40,530 bases of DNA from an uncultured Ruminococcus sp. (GCA_947627175.1 CANQVA010000016.1:1-40530), one strand, 5' to 3'. Counted from the first letter of the stretch, positions 8,510 to 17,139 are shown. The notes: generated by a model not told the origin, from the letters alone. A program made the numbers and translations.

Positions 8510-9397
8510 TTATGCATTCTGTAAACCGAGTACAAAAGCCTTTTTATTGAGTTCAAGGAATTTAGGCGGTACACATTTTTCAAGTGCATTCTGCCATACT
8601 TCTTCGGGAAAGTCCATTTTTGAAGAAAGAACTCCCATAAGTACAACGTTTGAAGCCTTTGAAGTTCCTGCCTGCTCCGCAAGACTTAGTGCATCTACTG
8701 CTGTAACGTCTGCACCTGCTGTTTTCAGTTTTTCCGCAAGATTTTCAGGATATTCAGCCATTCCTGTTATTACGGGCATAGGGTCTGTTTTCTGTAGGGA
8801 AGTAATCATCTTACCGCCCTTTTTAAGATACGGCAAACATCTTGCCGCCTCAAGAAGTTCAAATGATATTACAATATCTGCTTCACCTTTTTCAACAATC
8901 GGTGAATAAACCTTTTCGCCGTACTTTACATAGGTTACAACAGAACCGCCACGCTGTGACATTCCGTGTACTTCGCTTACTTTTACGTCGTAACCCTGTG
9001 AAAGAAGTACATTTCCTATAATTCTTGATGCGAGAAGCGAACCCTGTCCGCCCACGCCAACTATCATAATTGATTTAGTTTCCATATTAAAATCTCCTGT
9101 CTGTAAATAATCCATTTCCACAGAATCGTCTTTATACTTATAATTTTTTCTTTTACGCTCTGTGATGAGCTTTTCCATCATTTTATTTTCCTGATAATCC
9201 GTCTTTAAGTAATCCAAAGCCCTCTCCATAACTCTTTTATCGTCATGTTTTTCCTGAATATCAGACAATTCATTCAAATTCACATAATCTTTAAATTGTG
9301 GTCTGTGTCCTTTTCCGAGACTTGCACAAAAATAACCGATATATCCGAATAATATCCTGATATAAGAAAAAATAATTTTATGATACGGCTTTTTCAT
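8510..9397 (-). CDS. iorB: Indolepyruvate ferredoxin oxidoreductase beta subunit with a 104-residue N-terminal extension
   Basis: The last 191 residues are a standard IorB gamma-type subunit: SIMIVGVGGQGSLLASRII at the start and SEVHGMSQRGGSVVTYVKYG after it. It pairs with IorA to convert arylpyruvates plus CoA and oxidised ferredoxin to aryl-acetyl-CoA, CO2 and reduced ferredoxin. Ahead of this, in the same frame with no stop, are 104 residues that I do not recognise: a basic, partly hydrophobic start (MKKPYHKIIFSYIRIL) and a charged Lys/Glu/Asp-rich helical part. Both the ATG at 9397 (AAAGGAGAG) and the ATG at 9085 (AGGAGA) have good ribosome sites. Normal IorB length (about 190 residues) fits the inner start, so two products are possible. 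Follows the acidic 139-residue gene by 13 bases. Confidence 0.85.
   Translation of the reverse strand: MKKPYHKIIFSYIRILFGYIGYFCASLGKGHRPQFKDYVNLNELSDIQEKHDDKRVMERALDYLKTDYQENKMMEKLITERKRKNYKYKDDSVEMDYLQTGDFNMETKSIMIVGVGGQGSLLASRIIGNVLLSQGYDVKVSEVHGMSQRGGSVVTYVKYGEKVYSPIVEKGEADIVISFELLEAARCLPYLKKGGKMITSLQKTDPMPVITGMAEYPENLAEKLKTAGADVTAVDALSLAEQAGTSKASNVVLMGVLSSKMDFPEEVWQNALEKCVPPKFLELNKKAFVLGLQNA
9085..9100 (-). promoter_or_regulatory. Internal ribosome site and ATG inside iorB
   Basis: On the minus strand CAGGAGATTTTAATATG places AGGAGA eight bases before the ATG at 9085 (METKSIM). This is the conventional start of IorB-family proteins and would give a 191-residue subunit from within the longer frame. 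Confidence 0.6.
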
Positions 9398-9410
9398 TCA
9401 AACTCTCCTT

Positions 9411-9830
9411 TCAGGAATCTTCTTCATCTTCCGCTTTGTAGATAATATCAATTTCACCGTCCACAAAGCCTATTCCTATACCCTTTGAATTAAAAAGAAT
9501 ATCCTTATGTTTACCGTTTTCAAGGTAATCGCAGACTATTTCCGTCATGAACTTCAGGAACTGCTGCCAGCCTTTGTCATCTTCGTCAGAAGTGCTTACA
9601 CAGAATATATCTTCCTCAGACGACCATATTTCATAGCAAGCCCAATCACCGTCATCAGCGTCGAATCTGTCTGACGCTATTATCTGTACACCATAAATAT
9701 ACTCGTCCTCCGACTCCTCATAGAGATTGAAGTTAAAAGCCTGAGTATTTTCGGGCATATCGTTGTTTTCAAGTAGATTGTCCAGCCAGTCTGCAAACTC
9801 GCTGTATATTTCAGCATGATTTGATGCCAT
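9411..9830 (-). CDS. Acidic protein of unknown function
   Basis: 139 residues, strongly acidic (Asp/Glu clusters at residues about 36-44, 58-63 and 71-84 and at the C-terminus) with many Trp/Tyr/Phe residues, no signal peptide and no membrane segment. I do not recognise the family. ATG at 9830 preceded by GGGAGG. It lies between iorA and iorB and is followed after 13 bases by the extended iorB frame, so it is very likely cotranscribed. A possible immunity-like or folding-chaperone role is speculation; nothing in the sequence decides it. Confidence 0.75.
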   Translation of the reverse strand: MASNHAEIYSEFADWLDNLLENNDMPENTQAFNFNLYEESEDEYIYGVQIIASDRFDADDGDWACYEIWSSEEDIFCVSTSDEDDKGWQQFLKFMTEIVCDYLENGKHKDILFNSKGIGIGFVDGEIDIIYKAEDEEDS

Positions 9831-9904
9831 ATTATTCTATTCCTCCCATTCATAATTTTTCCAAAGATTTCAAAAAAAGTATCTGTTACTGTTATACCGG
9901 AATA

Positions 9905-11635
9905 TCACTCAATAGCACTAAACTTACACTGTTCTTTACAGATACCACAGCCGACACATTGTGTATGGTCTATAACTGCCTTTTTATCCCTGATTGAAAT
10001 TGCAGGACAGCCTAATTTCATACAAGCCTTACAGCCGATACACTTTTCTTTATCAACTGCAAACGGCGGATTATGCTTTACATATTTAAGCAATGCACAC
10101 GGACGGCGTGATATAATTACAGAAGCTTCATCTGCTGAAAGTTCTTCCTTTATTGTCTTTTCCGTTTCCGAAAGTTTATAAGGGTCTACAACACGTACAC
10201 GCTTTATTCCTATAGCTTTACAGAGTTCTTCAAGATTTACGGCATATGCAGGGTCGCCTTTAAGATTTTTGCCCGTAGTAGGGTTCTGCTGATGACCTGT
10301 CATTCCTGTAATTGAGTTGTCAAGAATGATTACAGTTGAATTTGAATTATTGTATGCTATATTAACAAGTCCCGTCATTCCCGAATGCATAAAAGTCGAA
10401 TCGCCTATTACTGCAACGCTCTTGTGTTCAGTTTCTTCACCTCTTGCCTTATTAAAACCGTGCAGTGCAGAAACTGATGCACCCATGCATATAGTAGTGT
10501 CCATAGCATTAAGCGGAGCAACAGCACCGAGTGTATAACAGCCAATATCGCCCGAAACTGTTACACCCATTTTTTTAAGACAATAGAACAATCCACGATG
10601 CGGACAACCTGCACACATTACAGGCGGTCTCACCGGAATATTTTCATCAAGTGAAACGTATTCTTTCTTTTCACCTAAAATTTTTTCAGCAATTACAGAT
10701 TGTGATATTTCGCCTATGTAACCGAAAATTTTTTTTCCCTGAATATTATTTACACCGATATTACGGCAATGTTGTTCAATAATGCCGTCGAGTTCTTCTA
10801 TAACATAGATTTTATCGTACTTTTCCGCAAAATCCCGAATTAACTTTACAGGCATAGGGTTCACCATGCCGAGCTTTAAAACGGATGCTTTTTCACCGAG
10901 TGCTTCTTTTGTATACTGATAAGCCGCACCATTTGTTATTACACCAAATTCAGCCTTTTCTGAAATCTCTGCACGATTCAGCGGACTTGTTTCAGCATAT
11001 TCAATTAGTTTCTTTGTGCGTTCTTCAACAAATATGTGTCTGCCCTTTGCGTAAGCAGGCATCATGACGTATTTCTGAGGTGTCTTTACATATTCTTTCA
11101 GTTCATGTTCCTGCCGTTCTTCTGTACATACAACGCTTTGAGAATGTGCTACACGTGTTGACATTCTCACAATTACAGGTGTATCAAAATTTTCAGAAAT
11201 TTCAAATGCAAGTTTTACAAAATCCTTGCATTCAGCTGAATCAGACGGCTCAAGCATAGGTACTTTTGAAGCGATTGCATGATGACGGCTGTCCTGTTCG
11301 TTCTGCGATGAGTGCATACCTTGGTCATCTGCAACTGCTATAACCATACCTGCATTTACTCCGGTGTAGGACACTGTATAAAGCGGGTCAGCAGCTACGT
11401 TAAGACCGACGTGTTTCATTCCGCAAAAACTCCTTGCACCAGCGATTGATGCACCTAAAGCTGTTTCCATAGCTACTTTTTCATTGGGTGCCCATTCAGC
11501 GTAAACCTCGTCATATTTAGCGACTTCTTCAGTTATTTCAGTTGACGGTGTACCGGGGTAACTCGATACAACTTTACAGCCTGCCTCATATAATCCCCTT
11601 GCGAAAGCCTCATTTCCAAGCATTAGTTTTTTCAT
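9905..11635 (-). CDS. iorA: Indolepyruvate ferredoxin oxidoreductase alpha subunit
   Basis: 576-residue large subunit of the thiamine-diphosphate enzyme acting on indolepyruvate and other arylpyruvates. N-terminal pyrimidine-binding domain (GNEAFARGLYEAG and SSYPGTPSTEITEE); central TPP-binding domain with GDIGCYTLG and a GDSTFMHSGMTGL stretch; C-terminal ferredoxin module with two clusters, CIGCKACMKLGCPA and CVGCGICKEQC, the first having the Cys spacing seen in IorA. ATG at 11635 immediately follows the stop of the upstream gene (TAAATG), with its ribosome site GGAG inside that gene, so translation is probably coupled. iorB follows after the acidic unknown gene. Confidence 0.95.
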   Translation of the reverse strand: MKKLMLGNEAFARGLYEAGCKVVSSYPGTPSTEITEEVAKYDEVYAEWAPNEKVAMETALGASIAGARSFCGMKHVGLNVAADPLYTVSYTGVNAGMVIAVADDQGMHSSQNEQDSRHHAIASKVPMLEPSDSAECKDFVKLAFEISENFDTPVIVRMSTRVAHSQSVVCTEERQEHELKEYVKTPQKYVMMPAYAKGRHIFVEERTKKLIEYAETSPLNRAEISEKAEFGVITNGAAYQYTKEALGEKASVLKLGMVNPMPVKLIRDFAEKYDKIYVIEELDGIIEQHCRNIGVNNIQGKKIFGYIGEISQSVIAEKILGEKKEYVSLDENIPVRPPVMCAGCPHRGLFYCLKKMGVTVSGDIGCYTLGAVAPLNAMDTTICMGASVSALHGFNKARGEETEHKSVAVIGDSTFMHSGMTGLVNIAYNNSNSTVIILDNSITGMTGHQQNPTTGKNLKGDPAYAVNLEELCKAIGIKRVRVVDPYKLSETEKTIKEELSADEASVIISRRPCALLKYVKHNPPFAVDKEKCIGCKACMKLGCPAISIRDKKAVIDHTQCVGCGICKEQCKFSAIE

Positions 11636-12340
11636 TTACTTTTCTCCTTTTTCTGTTAATTCATTTATCATATCTTTAAGCTGATTTATGCTTACAGATT
11701 CTTCTTTTTTGTCATCGCAAATAACATAAAGTCTGTCATTTTTCCATTCCATGAAATCAATATCCTGACATAAATCAAATTCAGGGTCAAGGATACCGTT
11801 AAGGCTTACAAGATGCGGATTGAAATTCATAGGTTCTGAAAAATCCCCTGCCATTACATCATAAGGAGCAGCCCAGTAACAACCGCCATATGCTATTAGA
11901 TTTGATTTTTCGTCATAATGAACGTCTGTTATTATAAAACTTTCTCCGCACATATATTCTTCTTTGTGTTCATAGCCTTCGGGAATGTAGTTATATACTT
12001 CAAGTGTGTCAACGTCCAGACAACTTATGCCGTATAAATCAATTTTGAACAGATAGTATCTGTGACCATTTTTATGGTGTATAATTTCCTTGAATATGAA
12101 ATTATGCCTGTCAAAACAACAGTATTCATAAATTATTTTACCTGCATTTGTCAATATGCATTTATCCGTATAAACAGATTTATCTTTATCTTCATAAGAC
12201 CTGACTTCAAGCGAAAAACCGTCCGTCAATTCATAATTTTTTGTTTCAGCAAGAAATTTATCATCTATGACATAACGCATATTGTCCATAACTTCTCTAT
12301 GCTTTTCACTGTTATAAACATTTTTATATGAAAATCTCAT
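11636..12340 (-). CDS. Conserved-looking protein of unknown function in the ior operon
   Basis: 234-residue soluble protein rich in aromatic residues and short beta-strand patterns, for example YGGCYWAAPYDV and a motif-like YLFKIDLYGISCLDVDT; no signal peptide or membrane helix. I do not recognise a family; the strand-rich pattern is compatible with a small propeller or beta-sandwich. I start at the ATG at 12340 (MRFSYKN), eight bases after GGAGG. It overlaps the HAD gene stop (TAATG) and ends directly against the iorA ATG, so it is translationally coupled on both sides. That tight packing suggests a linked function or a shared need for expression. Confidence 0.75.
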   Translation of the reverse strand: MRFSYKNVYNSEKHREVMDNMRYVIDDKFLAETKNYELTDGFSLEVRSYEDKDKSVYTDKCILTNAGKIIYEYCCFDRHNFIFKEIIHHKNGHRYYLFKIDLYGISCLDVDTLEVYNYIPEGYEHKEEYMCGESFIITDVHYDEKSNLIAYGGCYWAAPYDVMAGDFSEPMNFNPHLVSLNGILDPEFDLCQDIDFMEWKNDRLYVICDDKKEESVSINQLKDMINELTEKGEK

Positions 12341-13167
12341 TAAAAACCTCCATAGTTTTCGGCAAGCCATTTTGCAACACCGTCATTTTCATTTGTATCT
12401 GTAATTATATCCGCTTTTTCTTTAAGTTCAGATTTTGCATTTCCTACAGCTATTTTTGTATCAGCCTCTTTGAACATACTCAAATCATTGAAATTATCGC
12501 CGAATACCGTAATATGTTCAAAACCGTATTTTTCACGCAAAAATCTTATGCCGTTCGCCTTTGATGCTTTATCGGAAAAAGTTTCAAGAAACCATTTTTC
12601 TGTGTATGTATCTTTGTAGAATGCAAAATCCGCCCCTGCTATTTCAAATACATCATTTTTTACAGGCAAAAGACTTTCATAACTGCCCGTTGAATTTATA
12701 TATATTTCGTTTCCGTTAATTTCATTAAGTAAATCGTCACATTCAAAAAACGGCTGTAAAAATTTATCTCTGCGTTCTTTAACGTAACTCTTCATAAGTT
12801 CATCTGTTACATTGTCATAACACGTACTTAATATGTTATCAGAAAATCTGAACATAAAACAATTCAAATCATTTGCCTTGAATGAAGAAATAATTTTCCT
12901 TGATATATCTTGCGGAATATAGGCGTTCTTAATATATTTTCCTGTACTCATATCATATACACTTGCACCGTTGTTAAGTATACACGGAACATTTATTCTT
13001 AATTTCTTTGTAATTGATTTTGCGGAATAAATTGTCCTTGCTGTTGCAAATGTAAAATAAATGCCTTTTTCAATAAGTGCGTTAATAGTTTTGACAGTAA
13101 AGTCCGAAATTTCCGCATTATTATTTAAAAGTGTTCCGTCAAGGTCGGAAATATAAAGGCGTTTAAT
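12340..13167 (-). CDS. Cof-type HAD-superfamily phosphatase, apparently started at ATT
   Basis: 275-residue HAD hydrolase (Cof/PF08282 type), a sugar-phosphate or nucleotide phosphatase of unknown substrate. Motif I is SDLDGTLL near residues 7-14 (Asp8 and Asp10), motif II lies in FTFATARTIYS, and motif IV is GDNFNDLSMF near the C-terminus. The frame has no ATG, GTG or TTG ahead of motif I. An in-frame TGA sits two codons before the ATT at 13167-13165, and a perfect GGAGG (13181-13177) lies nine bases upstream of that ATT, exactly where relatives have the Met of MKRLYISDLDGT. The first ATG (12951) would cut off motif I and a third of the cap. First gene of the ior operon; its stop overlaps the next ATG. 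Confidence 0.85.
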   Translation of the reverse strand: MKRLYISDLDGTLLNNNAEISDFTVKTINALIEKGIYFTFATARTIYSAKSITKKLRINVPCILNNGASVYDMSTGKYIKNAYIPQDISRKIISSFKANDLNCFMFRFSDNILSTCYDNVTDELMKSYVKERRDKFLQPFFECDDLLNEINGNEIYINSTGSYESLLPVKNDVFEIAGADFAFYKDTYTEKWFLETFSDKASKANGIRFLREKYGFEHITVFGDNFNDLSMFKEADTKIAVGNAKSELKEKADIITDTNENDGVAKWLAENYGGF

Positions 13168-13181
13168 AGTTTTTCACCTCC
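13165..13181 (-). promoter_or_regulatory. Shine-Dalgarno with ATT initiation codon
   Basis: Minus strand GGAGGTGAAAAACTATT: consensus GGAGG, nine-base spacer, ATT. It decides the start of the HAD gene because no standard start codon exists between the in-frame stop and motif I. Confidence 0.7.
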
Positions 13182-13197
13182 AAAAAGTAATGATGAT

Positions 13198-13226
13198 ATT
13201 ATAACATACTTTTTTAAAAAAGTGAA
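13198..13226 (-). promoter_or_regulatory. Candidate sigma-A promoter of the HAD-ior-paaK operon
   Basis: Minus strand TTCACT (13226-13221), 17-base spacer, TATAAT (13203-13198), about 17 bases ahead of the HAD ribosome site. The -35 matches four of six positions and the -10 is perfect. Confidence 0.5.
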
Positions 13227-13394
13227 GATTATATTTATTATGTTGATAATTTTTGTTACTTCCTACAAAAAGAAGTGTTCAGTCATGTTGGTTATGACAA
13301 AAAAATAATATTATATTGTATTGAGTATTCTTTTTTTCAGCATAATTATTTAATTTTCAAGAAAAAAATGTATATATTTCGTTGATTAGTAGTA

Positions 13395-13423
13395 TTGAAA
13401 TCCGCAGAAAATAATGATATAAT
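13395..13423 (+). promoter_or_regulatory. Promoter of the GH5 endoglucanase gene
   Basis: TTGAAA (13395-13400), 17-base spacer, TATAAT (13418-13423). The predicted transcript starts near 13430 and gives a leader of about 28 bases. The rest of the 290-base divergent gap (13168-13457) is AT-rich with no further gene seen. Confidence 0.75.
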
Positions 13424-13457
13424 AGTTATAATACAAAAACGGAAAGGACATAATGTC

Positions 13458-15560
13458 ATGAAAAAAAGAATAACAGCCCTTTTCTCTGCATCTGTAATTG
13501 CATTGTCACTTACAGGCTGTGGAAACAATAAAGAAAAAAAAGACGGTTACGTTAAATCAACATTCAACACTAAAGCAAATACTACTCAAAAAACAGAAGA
13601 TTCTCCGGAAGAACAAATCACCGAGGAAATTACAGGAGAACCTACAACACTTCATGTCAGCCCAATTGAGACTGTTTCAGCACAGACGGGAACACAAGTT
13701 ACTGTTGACAAGATAATAGAAAAAACAGACGGAAAAAATACAATTAAACTCCCTCTTTCAGATTTTATTGAAGATGGTGATATAATATCTTCTTTTACTT
13801 TTGTTATATATTCATCTGATGGTCTTGATATAGGACAGTTCAAAGGCGGGTGCGGTATTTCTGTAACAGAAGATTACCCTTCAGAAGATGAGGGCTGGTA
13901 TCAGTCTCCCGACTTTACCGCTTCAACTGAAGGAACTTACGGCGAAATAAAATGGGACGTTCCGGCAGATGTCAGCAGTTTTGTTTCAGCAGACGGAGAA
14001 GTTCTTTTCGGTTACTGGTGGGGCAACAGTTCCGGCATTAAAATAGAAAGCGTGACTTGCACATATACACGCACAAGAGATTTGCCCGTTGACGGTACTG
14101 TTTCTCAGGCAATAGGTCAAAGTGTGGGATATAACGACACAGAAAATACAATTAAAATTAAAACGGCTGATTTCATGCCGGAAAATACAATTCCGCAAGC
14201 TGTAACATTCAATATAAGTTCGTCAGGCGGATTCAGAAAATTTACAGGTGCTTTCGGCTATAAATCGTCAGAAGGTTCATATCAATCGCCCGATACATCT
14301 GTTTTTACGTATGATTCGACACTTTCGCTTACATGGTTTGTACCACAGGAAGCTAAAAATCTTATTTCGGAAGATGGTGAAATTATGCTTGGATACTGGT
14401 GGAGTGAACAACCCTCTATAAATCTTGATTCGGTAGAAGTAAAATACAGCCTCGGAAATGGCAGTACACCTACTGATTCAAAAAATTCACTTGAAAAAGA
14501 TGACCCCACGACTTCAGACAATTCAACAGACAATTCAGCAGAAAATACAGGAACATTCCGCAGTTCAAAAGAAATTACAGATGCAATAAATGTCGGTTGG
14601 GATCTCGGTAACTCCTTTGACTGCTACGACTCAAATCATAAAAAAGTATCAACAGAAACTTCATGGGGTAATGTGGAAACTACAGCAGAAATTATTGAAT
14701 GCGTTAAAAATTCGGGATTTAATGCAATACGTATACCTGTTACATGGGGAGAACACATGGACGAAAATAATATTATTCAGACTGAATGGCTTGACCGTGT
14801 GCAGGAAGTAGTTGACTACGCATATAATAATGATATGTTCGTTATACTTAATATGCATCATGATGATTATATATGGTTCAATCCTACAGAAGAAGAATAT
14901 CCGCAGGACAGTCAAAAACTTTGTGCTATATGGGAACAGATTTCAGAACGTTTCAAGGACTACGGCGACAGACTTCTTTTTGAGGGTATGAACGAACCAA
15001 GAACAATTGACAGTGAAAAAGAATGGATGGGCGGTACTCCTGAAGAAAGAGCCGTTATAAACAAGTATGAACAGGATTTTGTAAATACAGTCCGTGCGTC
15101 AGGAGGAAACAACACCGAAAGAACACTTGTTATCACATCATATGCCGCATCTGCCGAAACTGATGCAATTGATGATGTAATAATTCCTGATGATAAAAAT
15201 ATTATACTTTCCGTTCACTATTATGCACCGTGGAAATTCTCCGAGGGTATTGACACCGTTTTCAACGATGAGGGAAAAACCGAACTTGACAACAAGTTTG
15301 CAGAACTTAAACAGAAATTCATTGACAAAGGTATTCCCGTTATTATAGGTGAGTTTGGCTGTGTAAACAAATCAGACAACGCAACAAGAGCCGAATATTA
15401 TCAGTATTATATATCTTCCGCAAAAGCAAACGGAATAAAGTGTTTCATATGGGATAATGGCAAATCTTCCGGAGAATCGAGTTTCGGAATATTCAAGCGT
15501 ACAAATCTTTCATGGAATGAGGAAATACTCAACGGAATAATTTCGGGAGCAAATCAATAA
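13458..15560 (+). CDS. Cell-surface lipoprotein endoglucanase (GH5, probably subfamily 4)
   Basis: 700 residues. Residues 1-21 are a lipoprotein signal with lipobox LTGC (Cys21), so the mature enzyme should be membrane-anchored outside the cell. Residues about 75-215 and 220-335 are two related beta-rich modules (each ends with GYWW), likely carbohydrate-binding. A Ser/Thr/Asp linker (about 335-375) follows. Residues about 376-700 are a GH5 catalytic domain: WDLGNSFD, ETSWGN, RIPVTW, NMHHD, FEGMNEPR with acid/base Glu513, HYYAPW, and IIGEFGC with nucleophile Glu632. Predicted to cut cellulose, xyloglucan or related beta-1,4-glucans. There is no dockerin, unlike the other two carbohydrate-related secreted proteins in this window. 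The ATG at 13458 is about ten bases after AAAGGA. Own promoter and terminator, so monocistronic. Confidence 0.93.
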   Translation: MKKRITALFSASVIALSLTGCGNNKEKKDGYVKSTFNTKANTTQKTEDSPEEQITEEITGEPTTLHVSPIETVSAQTGTQVTVDKIIEKTDGKNTIKLPLSDFIEDGDIISSFTFVIYSSDGLDIGQFKGGCGISVTEDYPSEDEGWYQSPDFTASTEGTYGEIKWDVPADVSSFVSADGEVLFGYWWGNSSGIKIESVTCTYTRTRDLPVDGTVSQAIGQSVGYNDTENTIKIKTADFMPENTIPQAVTFNISSSGGFRKFTGAFGYKSSEGSYQSPDTSVFTYDSTLSLTWFVPQEAKNLISEDGEIMLGYWWSEQPSINLDSVEVKYSLGNGSTPTDSKNSLEKDDPTTSDNSTDNSAENTGTFRSSKEITDAINVGWDLGNSFDCYDSNHKKVSTETSWGNVETTAEIIECVKNSGFNAIRIPVTWGEHMDENNIIQTEWLDRVQEVVDYAYNNDMFVILNMHHDDYIWFNPTEEEYPQDSQKLCAIWEQISERFKDYGDRLLFEGMNEPRTIDSEKEWMGGTPEERAVINKYEQDFVNTVRASGGNNTERTLVITSYAASAETDAIDDVIIPDDKNIILSVHYYAPWKFSEGIDTVFNDEGKTELDNKFAELKQKFIDKGIPVIIGEFGCVNKSDNATRAEYYQYYISSAKANGIKCFIWDNGKSSGESSFGIFKRTNLSWNEEILNGIISGANQ

Positions 15561-15569
15561 AATAAATGC

Positions 15570-15603
15570 AAAAAAAATACCGTCTTTTCAGGCGGTATTT
15601 TTA
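15570..15603. terminator. Bidirectional terminator between the GH5 and PP2C genes
   Basis: AATACCGTC (15576-15584), six-base loop, GGCGGTATT (15591-15599): a nine-pair stem with one T-G pair. It is followed by T's on both strands and lies between two convergent genes. Confidence 0.9.
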
Positions 15604-15604
15604 C

Positions 15605-16357
15605 TTAAAAATCATAATATACTACTGCAACGACTGTAATATTATCATTGCAGTTATTTTCAAGAGCTTTTCTTACGAGAAGTTCAAGACGTTTTGACAG
15701 ACTTTTCGGCATTTCAAGTATTTCCTCCATATCAAGTGCGGACACATAATCTGAAAGTCCGTCCGTACATAAAAGAAGTATGTCACCGTACTGCATACCG
15801 CCTTCTATGGGAATCAAGTCTATTTTCGGGACAGAAGTAAGACTTCCGAAAACAGGAAAAATAATATTCCGCCTTGCGTGAGTTTTCCGCTGTTCAAGGG
15901 TAATAGTGCCTTCCTCATAAAGAAGTTGTACCAATGACTGGTCACGGGAAATTTGCCTTATTCTTCCGCCCCTGAATCTGTAAAGCCTTGAATCGCCGAC
16001 ATTAAAAGCTGTTATAATGCCGTTTCCGTCAAACATAAGACCGCACAAAGTCGCCTGCATATTATGCATATCAGGGTTTTGAATGCTGTACTCCGTAAGC
16101 CTGCGGTGAATTTCCATAAGAGAACCGCTTATATCTGAATTATGGGAAAAATCCATGTCACGAATATATTCAAGGCACATTCTTGAGGCAAATTCTCCTG
16201 AATTTTCACCGGAAACACCGTCTGACACCGCTGTTATAAATGAACCGTCGATTTTATGTTCATACATTCCGTCGTCAACAACATTTCTACCTATAAGGAA
16301 AGCGTCCTCATTATGTGACATTACGCCTTTGTCGGTAATTCCACAGCAATAATACAT
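15605..16357 (-). CDS. PP2C-family serine/threonine phosphatase
   Basis: 250 residues, a single cytosolic PPM/PP2C domain. Metal- and phosphate-binding motifs are seen in order: GVMSHNEDAF (with the acidic metal ligand), ITAVSDGVSGENSGE, FNVGDSRLYRF, LLLCTDGLSDYV and CNDNITVVAV. Homologues (Stp/PrpC) reverse Hanks-type kinase phosphorylation of cell-wall and translation proteins; no kinase gene is in the window. ATG at 16357 preceded by AGGTGA, 14 bases after tatD, so likely the last gene of the LCP-tatD-PP2C unit. Confidence 0.92.
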   Translation of the reverse strand: MYYCCGITDKGVMSHNEDAFLIGRNVVDDGMYEHKIDGSFITAVSDGVSGENSGEFASRMCLEYIRDMDFSHNSDISGSLMEIHRRLTEYSIQNPDMHNMQATLCGLMFDGNGIITAFNVGDSRLYRFRGGRIRQISRDQSLVQLLYEEGTITLEQRKTHARRNIIFPVFGSLTSVPKIDLIPIEGGMQYGDILLLCTDGLSDYVSALDMEEILEMPKSLSKRLELLVRKALENNCNDNITVVAVVYYDF

Positions 16358-16371
16358 AAAAAGTCACCTAT

Positions 16372-17139
16372 TTATATTCCGTAAAGTCTTATTCCGTTTT
16401 CACAAGTTATATCAAGAAGTTTCTGAACAGAAACGCCTTTTATTTCAGCAGCCCTTTCAGCAGTAAATGAAATCATTGAACTATCACAGCGTTTTCCCCT
16501 GAACGGAACGGGGGCCATATATGGACAGTCTGTTTCAAGCAGAAGTCTGTCAGGAGGTACAACTTCAACCGCCCGAACAGCTTTTTTAGCATTTTTAAAT
16601 GTAAGTACCCCTGTAAAACCTATATACATACCGAGTTTTACTATTATTTCAGCAGTTTCAGCCGAACCGCTGAAACAGTGTACAACGCCTTTCGGACGGT
16701 ATTTTTTCAGAATATTCAATGTATCTTCACAAGCATCACGGCTATGAACAATAACAGGCAGGTCAAGTTCATTTGCCGTTTCAACTTGTTTTTCAAATAC
16801 TTCAATCTGTTTTTCACGGTCAAAACCCTCATAATGATAGTCAAGACCTATTTCGCCGATTGCTTTTACCTTTTTATCTGCTGAAACAGTTTCTTTTAAT
16901 ATGTCAATATAATTTTCAGGAATGTCATTTATATTTTCAGGGTGAAAGCCTGCTGAAGTGTATATATAGTCATATTTCTCTGCAAGCAGGGAATTTTCAT
17001 GTATATCTTCAGTGCAGGTTGATGCAAGCATGACATATTCAACGCCTTTTTCTTTAAGAGAATCAAGAACTTCATAACGGTCATTGTCAAAAGCACTATC
17101 TGAATAATGTGAATGTGTATCAAAAATATTCTTATACAT
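16372..17139 (-). CDS. tatD: TatD-family metal-dependent deoxyribonuclease
   Basis: 255-residue TIM-barrel hydrolase of the TatD/YcfH family (DNA exonuclease or repair-linked hydrolase in characterised members). Metal ligands visible: FDTHSHYSD (HxH), AIGEIGLDYHY (Glu), VIVHSRDA (His), VVHCFSG (His) and LLLETDCPYMAP (Asp). Complete length and start: ATG at 17139 follows GAGGA and is two bases past the stop of the upstream gene, so translation is probably coupled. Confidence 0.95.
   Translation of the reverse strand: MYKNIFDTHSHYSDSAFDNDRYEVLDSLKEKGVEYVMLASTCTEDIHENSLLAEKYDYIYTSAGFHPENINDIPENYIDILKETVSADKKVKAIGEIGLDYHYEGFDREKQIEVFEKQVETANELDLPVIVHSRDACEDTLNILKKYRPKGVVHCFSGSAETAEIIVKLGMYIGFTGVLTFKNAKKAVRAVEVVPPDRLLLETDCPYMAPVPFRGKRCDSSMISFTAERAAEIKGVSVQKLLDITCENGIRLYGI

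Noticed and set aside
13395..13457. Longer N-terminus for the GH5 lipoprotein
   Set aside because: It would start within the -35 box of the gene's own promoter and would put 21 residues before the lipoprotein signal.
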